Shown: positions 1-12,400 of the stretch, in pieces
Numbering within the stretch: position 1 is the stretch's first letter
Layout: every line of letters begins with the position of its first letter
DNA from: Branchiostoma floridae
Taxonomy: Eukaryota > Chordata > Leptocardii > Amphioxiformes > Branchiostomatidae
Direction of reading: 5' to 3'
DNA: 39,598 nt
Assembly: GCF_000003815.2 (NCBI RefSeq)
Contig: NC_049987.1
Span: 18,422,468 to 18,462,065, forward strand
Notes under the pieces: generated by a model
Databases searched by the model: none
Seen by the model: only the letters and a program-made list of their open reading frames with translations
Told to the model about the DNA's origin: nothing
Program-made: the position numbers and the translations under genes

Positions 1-293
1 CAATGTTATGAATGAGTAAACTGTACATGTGACATTAGAAAAGAAGACCTGTGTAATGCATTACAATCAGAAGTCCTGATACAAAGCTTGGTTTAACTTC
101 TTCCTCATCACAACTAAAATTGCTTGAAGTTTAATCTTCTCCATCTTAATCTTCTCCAACAGTAAACTACAAAAAAATTTTTTGTAACCCTTAGAAGGTA
201 GAAAAATAAAGATTAACTGAATTACACAGTGATGTTAGAACAATTAAGGTTAAAATGTAGAATTTACATCGATACACTGGTGTATCTACACAC

Positions 294-484
294 CGTGCGA
301 TCTCCAGCGCTGGAACACAAGCCGTAGGCCTGTAGTACGCCATGCCGCGATACTCCTTAGCGATGATGCAGTCCTGCATGCTGGCCCGACCCTCCAGGAG
401 CTTGGTGCACTGTCTCTCCACATACTGTTTCACTTGGGAGACGTCCTTGCATGTGAACAGGGTCTTCAAGGAGCACTCAAGGAT
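294..484 (-). CDS. REV3L: REV3L exon 27 (last visible), thumb
   Basis: Encodes ILECSLKTLFTCKDVSQVKQ and FYNRG-like thumb sequence ending YRPTACVPALEIAR, matching human ILERSLKLLFETRDISLIKQ...ALELTR. Acceptor cacag|AT; donor CACG|gtgtgt leaves two bases of a codon, so at least one more coding exon lies beyond the left edge. That exon would carry the C-terminal cysteine clusters. Bases 1-293 are intron with nothing recognisable. Confidence 0.94.
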
Positions 485-3400
485 CTGTGAAGACCAGCAT
501 TATATTAACAATGTCAGATACATGTGACTGATTGTGCTTCTTACCATCCACGTACATGTAAGTATTGACAATTATTTGTACTTTTCCTTCAAAATGGAAG
601 CAGGTTGTCTGTTAGTGCATTGTTGCTTAAAGCAAAGTACACCAAGTCACCCATACTCTCATCGGCAAGTGTGTTGGGTTCTTTGATGTGCGGTTTCAAA
701 CATGATTGTCATGCCTTAAGCACCCTTTGTAAGAATTCTTAACATCACAATCCAAAATGATCCCTCGTACTTCAATCATATACACATGTACATACATAGT
801 CATCACATACATATTCAAACTCTATCGAGTTGAAACAATAACAAAGTTCCATTTCCAGTGTGACCTATTATCAATCATTACAGTGAGGTCCTTATCACAT
901 AGTCCAGTCTCTAATTCAATAAAGTTCATTTTAATAATTGCTTTTCTTTCAGACACTTGACTAGTCTTGTTGGTTTGGGTCAATTATCTCACCTTTGAGG
1001 CAGCTGGACAACCATCCCTCCTGACCGTCTCAATCCCTTTGGCATCAAACACAGGCTCCTTCTGGTCTTGAGTCTCGTACATGTAGCCCACGTAACGTTT
1101 CTTGGTCTGCAGCACGCACGGCAGGTACACCTTCTCAAACTTCAGCTTGACAGGCTTAGGGTTGTCTGCCGTGACGGTCTCCGCGATCTCCTGGCCAATC
1201 TGGAAGGCTCGATCTTTGGAGGCTCCCTTCAGTAGAACGAACATGCTGCAAGGAATAGCACAAGGCAGTTTGAACAAGTGTGTGCAATACTACATTAGCT
1301 TGTGTACATGAAGGTAGAGTGCACTATATTACAATGTAAAGCATTTACTTATCTTCATCTTCTCTGAAGTCATTCACAGGCTAGTAGCTAGTAATGCGAT
1401 GGACTTCACTACAGCTCTAGTAGATCCTCCTGTCAACCCTCCCTCTACTTGAACTTACTAAAATGTGGCCTTAAGCTTACTGGCTAATGCAAGCAATTGA
1501 CATAAAATAAAGGCTTTGATTTGACCAGACTCACACTTTCAACACTTACTCTTCTCAATAAGTGTGTTGGCTTTTTTTAAGTGCAGAGGTTTAACAGCTA
1601 ACAGTGTTAGTACACTTAAACCTTATGATTTACCATACGCAGGGACACCAAATTTGTCCTTACCCAAAGTACAGAGCACAATGGCTTACATGTCTACGTA
1701 CATTACTGGCATTATCAATTGTTTCTGAAGCTTGAAGGATTCTATATGTTTTGCTACATGTACATGTATATATTTGAATTATGATTCAGGGGCAATGGTG
1801 TCACAAACATGGCAATTGTGTCACTAACCTGTCTGTGTCACCATACACCACCCGGGCACCCCACTTGGGTGTGTCGTTGACCAATCGGATGGCTCGCTCC
1901 AGAGTCTCCCTTGCCTTCCTCACGATACTGTCTGCGATCTCGATGCACGCCATGCGGCCCGAGAAGTTGGCGGAGGTGTAACCGTACGTCACGTTGGCTA
2001 TCAGCTTCAGACCCAGCTGTCGGGAGTGCAGCATCCTGGTGAGATTCTGATGGGGAATTAACAGTTTTATTAGTTTCATGTGCATTTTTCAAACTAATAA
2101 GCACAATCTCACATTCACATTTTTCACAATATGATACAACAAATTAACTGACTTCTTTCACCTCCCTGCCCTTGAAACTGCAAGCAACACATTTGGAGCT
2201 AAACAGTGCAAATGCCAGTTCTTCCACATCAAAAAATTTAGGGTCTTGGTTTGAGTTCACGTTTTGATTTTTTACTGCAAAATAATATTTGATACTAACA
2301 TGCCTGAAGAACATGGTTAGTGTTCTTCTTTTCATGAAAAGTGTGTTTGGGATTGAGCATTTTTTCCTATTATCTGTCCCTGATGAATGTAAGCTGTCTC
2401 TTAGAAAAATATGAATGAAAAATAAACCGCAAAAAATGGATGTTAGACAGAAAAAAAAAACCTCTGCATAAGACGAACATGGCCAATGTAACCACTTTTT
2501 GGTGGTCCCTTAGATAATCTTTTCCATTGACAAACATGTACATGTAGGCACAGTACATGTACTGTCTTTATTGACCACATACATAGATTAGATTGTATTG
2601 ATTCCCCCTGAGTAGTTTGACCGTACATCTTTTTCACATTAATTTCTGGATGTACAATTGTACATGTAGGATATAACTACTCTGTTCGTAGCTACAAGTA
2701 CCTTATCCTGTTTGTAGTCCTTCATGGACTTCTTGACCATGATGCGTGTGTTGAGGATGTCCTGCAGCATGCCTGGTAAGACGCCCTTCCGTACATCCTT
2801 TGTGATGAAGGCCACACCGTTGGGCGACACCGTCAGACGGTCCTGCAGTTTCCTCAGCGTGCCAGGAGGAACCTTCAGGCTGCTGCAGCCAAATTCAAAC
2901 TCTCCTGGCCTGTATGGCAAAACATGCAGAAAGTACAATGTAAATACAGACTGAAGGATGAATGGTCTGCAATACATCTATAATCTGCTAGGAGGCAATG
3001 TGAGGAGAAACTAAAAGATAGTAGTATCCAGTATTTGATTTTACATGTATGTCATATCTGGGCTGCGATAACGTTCGATACAGGTGTTCCGGACCTGGTG
3101 ATAAAAAGCCGTATCACACAGGCTTCGAAGTTTTATCACATAGGCTTCCATCGAATAATTCGAACATACTTTGCGCACAGCGTGATCGAAAAAATCGAAT
3201 ACCTGATTTGGACGTTGGAACATTGCTGTTGCAACAATTTTTGTTCGAGGGCACAAAATTTTTCAACTTCTGGCTCATTTCGCATCAAAACATGGGTTTT
3301 CGCAGGTGGGTATGACATAATACAACACACTGTGTATTCCGCATCACACTCGGTCCCAGCCCTCCCACGGGTCGAATAGCCCTCCGGCCTTCGAGCGATC

Positions 3401-6400
3401 CTACCCACGGTCGGGCTGGTACCTCGGGTGATACGGAATACACCGTGTTCTATTCTATATAAACTGCTGCTGGGATCCCTGACACAGGGGTAGGAAGCAG
3501 TCCGTGAAGTGATTTTAAAAAATATCGTTTTCGGAACCGATGGGGAGGAAATAATTTTGCATTTGCTAGCAAATGTTTGTTGTAGTAGTAAGACTGTACT
3601 TACTCAGACAGGTGTTCCACTCTCCCCAGACATGTGGTGTAACAGTAATTGTAGGCGATGACGATGGAAGGGTAGAGAGACTGGAAATCCAGCACCAATA
3701 CAGGGTGGGTGTAGAATCTTGACTCAGGCTCTAGAATCAGTGGAAGACACTCAGGAGCTCTTTGCCTACAGAAAAAAAAATAAAAAGTAGGTCAATAACC
3801 TTAATAGTATGCTAATTCAATTTCACACCAACTTACAATTAAATCTAACTTCTTCAGTTGATATGTATTTGTTGAATGCAATTTTCTTGACCAATTGAGA
3901 CAGCATTATTTTTCATTACAAATTAAATACATAAAGTACAGTCCCCAGTTTTTTAAAGTTTTGTATGTACTTTAACATTCAAAGGAAAACAGCAAAGTGT
4001 GATAGTATTTCAAAATACATGTGACAACATCAAATTGAAACCAATAATGGACAGTAGAAGGTATGCAATAAAAAATAGAGTCATGATGGTATGGGCCACA
4101 ACCTGGAGGTAAAATGACTTAGTCTAGTACTTGGTAGGTAGGAAGGTAGATTCAATGTACATGTATGCTGAAAATAATAGTTGCTGCAAATTTTTTCAAC
4201 AAATCCTTTCCATTCTGTTACACAAAGGTTTCTATCAGTAAACTTAAAATCTTAGCAATACCTACAGAGGCAGATATACCAAAATATAAACAAAATGTCC
4301 AACCAGTTGCAAGTCGTACCTAGCTCTTTGCTGCATACTAGGTGAAACTGCAATGTAGTTCATGGGCTTGGCTATCCTCAGCATCATAGACTCCACGCGA
4401 TACTGCGACCCTCGTGTCAGGACGTGGTAGAACTGGATACCGAAGAGCCGGGCAAGCTCGCTCGTCCGACCAATCAGATCCATCTGTTCCAACAGCTGCA
4501 GGTTACCGCGACAACGCGTGACGAAATGGTCAACAGTTCTCCACCTGTTAAAGACAACGGTACATGTATGACAATGAGAATTACAAGCTTTTGTAGTTAC
4601 CTTGGGAAGGAGTTTCATTTCTGGCAGGGGTCCTGTTTGTGTTTTTGTGTTCGCACCTTTAGCGTATGATCCTTTTGAATAGATTGGTGCGTAGGTAAAA
4701 TTTGTGTGTAGGTAGCTATTGCGGTCTCGGAGAAACATGGCAATTTTTGGTCCTCTTGCAGTATTTTCAGGTACTACAGCACTACAGAAAGCCACCCCTT
4801 CTAGAAAGTAGTAGTATAATCCATGCACAACTGGTCAGCCATGCCCAACAAACAATCATTGTATAACCCCAGGGTTGGACAAGTCCACTAGCCCAATTAT
4901 CCCAGTCAAGTGAAAGTACTGATCGGGCAAGGACATCTACTTCCCCAACTGCCTAATCAGGCAAGTAAGATTTTTCCATGAGTGAGATTTTGATATAAAT
5001 CATACAGATTTTGGCCAAGCCAAAAGTTTGTTCGGACAAGTAAATTTTTTCATGCACTTGCCCTATAGGACAAGTGAATTTTACATAACTTGAAACCCTG
5101 AACCGTTAAACCCTGAACTGTATATGAGAGGGAGCTAGCATGGATTGATCTAAGGAAGAAGGGAAGGGGAGGATCACTAACATATGTGATGGCAGCAGGA
5201 CATAAGACTTTAAACTCTCACCTGAACAGATCAGTCTTGTTGTCGAACCAGTCCGACAGGGTGCGGAAGGAGTACAGCGGAACGCGCTGATGCATGGCGT
5301 GGAAGGCCACGTTCTCAAACGTGTAGTTGTTCAGGGCCAACTGTATGTGTACAAATGTATATTATCAACATCACAACTTTTAGTCATAAGTAGTGGTGCG
5401 TACCGAAGCTCACGTTCCGGTTCAGGTCCGGACTCGAGTCCAAAGATTCCGGTTCAGGTCCGGACTTATAAGTCCGGTTTTTGACGGTCGCTAATTTTCC
5501 CATATAGACACAAGCATAAAGCGACTTGCTCTAGGCGACACGTAATTTGCGTCTCCGGCGCCCGCAACCACATTCGACCGGGCCGCATGCTATAAAAATA
5601 TTGCCAAAGACGACTACATCATTTTCAAAGTTGTAGAAACATTGACTTTTAATGAAAACTATCGGGAAATCACGGCAAAATCCGACCTTTTCCGCTTGTT
5701 TTTTGACGGCTGAAATTTCGAAATGGCGCTTGCGAGGTCATAGGGGTCAATAGGATAGCCTACTGTAATGTGGGTAGAAATGATGCGTGCGGTGTTTTTA
5801 TACTCTACATTCAACCTTACAAATTAATTGTAAATTTATTCGTTACAAAGATAAAGACAGGAGGTATAAAATAGTTTATGAACTTCAACTTTTTTTTTAT
5901 AAAACGTGTCGGTGTTTCTTTTTAACAAGCTGCTCACCCATGCTTTCAGTGAAGTATCCCGGCAAGCGGCAAATGTCAACAGTCGCCGGAGATTTGTTTT
6001 AGCTTGTTTATCTCGGAAATTTTCTTCATTTTCAGAAGATATGGGACTTAAAACCCACACCAGGAGATAAACAAATCCACATACTTTATTTTCATGGGTA
6101 ATATTGCTAAAGTGAACCTGTCATTTTTGCCGCGTTGCCGGATTTTGAAAGAAGGTTCCCGTGGCGCGACCATGTGCTTGGCCCGCTTATGGCGGTAGCC
6201 CGGTAGGACAATTGATCTTCGCAGAAATACGTTATTTTCTGGCCCGTTGGCTGCGATTAATAAAGTTACATAGGTATCTATCGTTGTTTTTAGATGATAC
6301 TAGTATATAACAAGAAAGAGATTTCCAGTTTTCCAGAAAACCGGTTTTCGACGTTCCGGTTTTAACCGGACTTGAACCGAAAGTTATAGCAAGTCCAAGT

Positions 6401-9400
6401 CCGGTTCGGCGAACCGGTACGCACCACTAGTCATAAGCCATAACATCATTTTAATTTCAAAACAAAAGGATTTTGCCTTACGTATGTTTGTTTTGGCACA
6501 GCAATTGATACAAAAAAGCATACAAGTTATCCCTTAACCCTTGTCCTGCTCAGCCTGTTTATATGCGGGATAGACATATTTAAACCTTGTCATGCTGAGC
6601 TGTATTGTTATAACTTTGGGGTATTTCTCGACATGTAAAAAGGTGGATACCACTGCAAAGCTCATCGAATGGGGGAGTTCATCTGCAGCAGTAGCACATG
6701 AAGCCCTCAGCTCTAGGAGGTTAAATTGGCCAAAACATATAGCCAGCACAACAAGGGGTTAATGAGTAATTCTTTTTCTAAAACAATTGTTACTGTACTC
6801 GTACATTTAAAACAAGATTTTGTTTGTCCTACCTCATTCCTCATGAGTCTCCAGACATTGATGACTATACGCCCGACAATGCTGATCTCCGACATCTGGT
6901 CTGCACCCCACTCATCCTGGTCAGCAGAGAACCTGCTCTCCTTCGCGGCATCTGCTCAAACAAAAGACAAACATTCTCTATCAACACTACATACAAAAGC
7001 ATGAACAAAGGGTGTAAAGACTTTCTTTATCAGGGCTGTACCGAGCTTTAAAGGCTTTTCTGTTTAACTCATTGTTTAGGAGCACATGTTTTTAATTTTC
7101 ATTGTAAGATCAGTCATTTTCATCATTTCTATGTCAAGAAGTTCAGATTTCTCACGGATAGGGTGAATTTTTTTTCTGTTTCAAGAAGCAACAGTAAACT
7201 TTTGTATATATACACAATACTAACAAATCTGACAATGGTACAACATCAAACTTAAGCTGGTATCCATTCTATTCCAGTTCTGTTCCCTCCTTTGACTGAT
7301 TTCCTGCAGAACTGTCTGGCACAGATTACAATGAAGAGAAACAAAAGCATTTGAAATTTATGTAGGGATTCTGATTGGCTGTGAGTCATGTGGCCCTTGT
7401 AATGGCAAAGTAACAGCTCAGTACACTACTTCTGAGAAATACTTCATTCCTGAAATGCCGGATTATTCTGAGTAGAAGCTATTGTTGGAGCAAACCAGAT
7501 TGATTCCAGGGTTTTTTTTCTTCATGTCATACAAAATACACATCGAGTCTACATGTAATATGCTCACCTGGTATCCTTGACAACATAGGACAGAGGTCCA
7601 TTTCCAGTGTAGCTGCTCTCTGTAGAAGGTAGCCCCAAGACAACATCTGTACCTCGTAACCAACAAGGATATCAGGGTCCCATCTGGAAAAGTCAATGAT
7701 TGGAAGGGAGTGATCAAGTTTACTTCTTGAAACAGCAATGAGGAAGACATAGAGTAGAGGACATTTAGTGTATTGCTATATATCGGGCATAGCTTTATAA
7801 CTTACAATAATTTGTCCCAGTAAAACTAAACATCCCTACAGAAGCAAAAGGACAACTCACTTTCTTATCAGCTGGAGAAAATGTTCAACCAGCTCTTTTT
7901 CCTCTGCAACATATGTCACATCAAGACTGGTCACGCCTGATCTGGGTAGCAGGGGCCTGCAGTTCTGAGCTCTTCTGACAGGTGGGGGAGCTGGAAGGTG
8001 CAGCAAAATCATCATTACTCCCATTCACTTCTTGTTTTGCCATAACTCTTAAGTCATTGCTTTGTACCATTGAAATTGTGTTTTTTTTTACCATTAAAAG
8101 TACATTTTTTACGTGTTTCTGGGTGGTTCTATGTTTTGCAAGATTGTCTCTATATTCGTTTGCCACGACTAGAAAACAAAACAAAACAATAAAACTCTTA
8201 ACGCACCTGTTGATGTACTTGGCTGGTTCACGTCTACAATGTCCTCTCCTTCAACTGAGTCCTTGTCAACAATGATGACCCCTGTAACCTCCACCCCCTG
8301 ACCTCTTGCCCTCTGACCATCATCATGTAGACAGTAGAACAGCATACAGATGGGGTCGTACTCGGGGTCGGGTCGAAGTTCACGCCTGGTGCGGATGTGG
8401 AGCTCCATACTGATCACTGTGAGGTTCTGGACCTGGAAATGACAACAACCTTTCATGATAAGTAAATACACAGAAGATCTTGTAACAATAAAACAAAATG
8501 TGTTTTTGAATGGTATCTTTTTAAAGGTAAATTTCAGCATAAGATGATAGAGAAAAAAATATTTTATCAATTTTTAGATTGAAGACAATTGAAAAGTTAC
8601 ATTGCAATGGCAATTTGTTGATGAGAAATCATCTATATGTTCTATTAAGTCAACACACTACATTTACAATTATGTAGGTATTTAATAAACACACTACAAA
8701 TTTGTATTTTTTATTAGTACACAATACAAATGCTATATCTTGACATGTAGACAAGAACACAAATTGAATGCAAATCCTTTATCTTAACATCATAAAATTT
8801 TCAAATTACCTTTTTCAAGAAAAATGCGCAAAAAGTCACCAGTTCGTCTTTAAAAAATGTTTTTACGTTTTTAACTTTTACGTTACCAACATATTGAATT
8901 AAAGCATAATATCCTTCTCAAAATAACATACTGAAAGAAACAACTTATTCAGAATGCCAGACAACATGACAAAGACCTAAGCCATACCTCATGTAGTGCC
9001 TTTGCATCCTGTAGGTTCTGCTGGGAGACCTTGAACCCGTAGGTGTTGTCAAGAGTTGGGCCTTCTATCTGGGAAATGCTCCTTCTCATCTCTGGTGTAT
9101 GGAACTGATTCTACAACATACAACCAAGACAAATAATTATAAGCTTTCTTCTCAAAATGTTACTGTGTGTTTACATCATTCTGCATGTTTCCGGCAAAAT
9201 GGAAATGTTGAAATGAATCTTAATACATCATAAATATCAAAATTTCTTGCTCACACTGGTTGTAGACATTATAAAAACACACAACTGAAATTTCTGGGTG
9301 ATACTGATACGTTAAATTCACTATCAGTATTACTATGCCATCCAAGATCATCTAACAGTTACAAAAGCATGCAAATAAAACCAGCAAAAAAAGTTACGTT

Positions 9401-12400
9401 AGTCCAAGCAAACACACCTTGAGCTGCGTATTCAAGACCACCTTCCTCAAGACATCTTGTTGACCCTTGGTTGTCCTCCTTGAAAGGCTATTGTCACATG
9501 TTCCTGGGCTTGTTGGACTTTCTACAATACTTTTCCTGCCTGTTCCTACTCCTATGGGTGTGCACGTTGGGAAGTTTAGCTCTGAGGGTCTTCTAGAGGC
9601 TACCGGAGTACTGTGAATTTGTTTATCAATGACGACGTCTGTAGGGGGGCTTGTTTCAAGCATTAGCGTAGACCCTGATTGGTCCTCAGGACTTGGATGT
9701 TCACTGGAACTTAATATCTCTTCTTCTTTTGTCTCTCTAATAGATTCAGACTTTAAAGCTAAGGTTTTAGGGGATGGGGGCACTGTCTCTTCACAATAGT
9801 CTTTAGTGGGTGAAGTAATATTCTCCGTCAATTCTGGAGGCAACAATTCTTCTAAAACGTTTGGCTTTACAGTATCCGAAGAAACACTTGGCAACAATAT
9901 TTTGGCACTGGTACTTGTATTTTCTTTACGTTTCAGTAACTTGTCTGTTTGGGAATCATGAATTTTCCGTTCTATATCATTATCTTTGAGTTCTTTGTCT
10001 ACTACTGTGTCTTTCTGCTTCTCATCACTCTTTTTTCTCTCATTGGTGTTGGGGTTTTCTTGCAGTTGCTTCTGACGGAGGTATTCCTTTTTGGCGGCGA
10101 GCCACGCGGCGACTTTTTCGGGGTGCGGGGGGAGGCGGCAGGGGGTGAGGACGACGGGGCGGTCGCCGGTGAGGGCTGTGCGGATCTCTGGGTTCTTCTG
10201 GAGCTCCGCGAGGAGGTCGAAGCCACCATCTTGTCCCTGCGCCAAAAATAACGACAATGTTACAAAACATACAAAACATGGACCTTGGCTTCGTAACAAG
10301 GAATCGAAATAAAGACAACTGTTAGTCACAAAAGCAATCATGTCTTGTTAGTCCACCAAAGCAGTTATCAAATTTTAGGAACAGCTTGAAAAGTGGTAAT
10401 TGTGGAATGAAATGATATTATAAAGAAACTACAAATTTACAGGTATGATGAGAACAGACCTACAAACTGTATTGCTATTGCCAACAGGGGGAAGACGTGT
10501 TAGATCCAGAGCCAAAGCTTTATCCTTTAGTGGTTGCTAGTTAAGGTGAGAAAATCTTTGATGTCATGATTCAAAGAGGCAAAGGCGAGTTAAAAATTTG
10601 CTTTACTTAAATAAATCTTTCAACATTCATTCCAAATTCCACCACCTTAATATGCTCTTTGATTTTTGTGATGAATTTGAGTTTTTTTGGGAGGTCAATT
10701 TTACCTGAGTTTGTTGTGTTGGCCTGGTAGAAGCCAGGATGGCCTGCCAGTGAGTCAGACCCCCTGTGGACAGCTCAGTCTGGTAGGTGGGCAGGGCTGT
10801 GGGAAGCACACACTCAAGCTTCAACACCCGCCCACCAACCTCCCTACAGTACAGACACAGGCACAAGACACAGGCTACGTCACCCAGACATGCACATGGC
10901 TCGCTCCCTACCAGGGGTGATCAATAAGTTCTCGGCCCTCCATATAAAACGTTACAGAAGGAAGATTTTTCTTACACTATTTTTCAACATAGTCCCCTCT
11001 AAGCTCAATGCACTTTGTCCATCGCTGTTCCAGTTTTCCTATTCCCTGCTAGAAGAAGGGTTCATCTTGACCCTTTAGATAGGCCTCAATAGCTTGGATG
11101 ACGTCATTATCCGTATCAAAACGATGACCACGCAAGTGGGACTTCAGATTAGGAAACAGGTAGAAGTCGGACGGTGCCAGGTCAGGTGAGTAGGAAGGGT
11201 GAGGTAACAGTTCAAAGCCACATTCGGTTGCTGCAGCCACTGCCACCGTTGCTGTGTGGACAGGTGCATTGTCCTGAAGCAGCAGCACACCAGCTCGAAG
11301 CTTTTCTCTCCTTTTCTCTTTGATTGCAGCTCGTAACTGTCGCAGTTCTGAAGCATAGTACTCTCCATTGATTGTTTGACCCTTTTGCAAGTAGTTAATC
11401 ATGATGACCCCCTCGCTATCCCAGAAGACAGAGGCCATCACCTTGCCAACCGATGACACTCGCTTGAACTTCTTGGGTGGCTGTGAACCCTTGTGTGTCC
11501 ATTGCTTGCTCTGTTCTTTTGATTCTGGATCAAAGTGGTGAACCCAGGTCTCATCTTGCGTCACAAATCTCTTGAGAAAGTTGCCAGGATTTGACTGGAA
11601 ACGGGCCAACAGAGTCCTTGAAACTTGCAGCCTGTTCAACTTCTGATGTGGGGTCAACATTCGGGGCACCCACCTTGCAGACAGCTTGCTCATCGCCAAG
11701 ATGTTGGACAAAACATTTTGAACTACACCATAACTGATGCCTAGTGAATGTCCTATATGTCGGATAGTGACACGTCTGTCATTCTTTACCATGCGATGGA
11801 TAGCCTCAACCTGATTGTCCGTGGTGGCTGATTTTGGGCGTCCAGACCTTGGATCATCTTTCGTGCTCTCCTTGCCTCGCTTAAAGTTAGCAACCCACTT
11901 CTTTACAGTGGAGTAAGAAGGGGAGTCCTCACCATGTGTCTTGACCATGTCTTCATGGATTTCCTTGGGAGTCATCCCCTCTTTATAGAGATACTTGATC
12001 ACAGAGCGAGCTTCTGTCTGGTCCATTTTGTGACTTTCTTCACACCTGCTGATTTTGAATGGGCACCACGGGCTAATTAATGAATACCTAACTTTGCATT
12101 TCTATAGGCAGTGATTTAAGACATTGTAGTATTAAGTTATACCCAAGAATAGGAGTTCCGCCCCTCGTTTCATGGTGAGGCTGAGAACTTATTGATCACC
12201 CCTCATACACCTACACAACAGGGCGCCACATTCACCTTTGTGAACAGGTGCACTGGTGCAATTATGGATAAACTTAAGTTTTTGGTGCACAGAAACAGTT
12301 TTTGGTACACGACATATGATAAGGTAAAGTCAGTTAAACTTGGCAGCTCAGTTTCAACATTTGAAAAAAATTGCAATAAACCCAAATTCTATGGCATACT

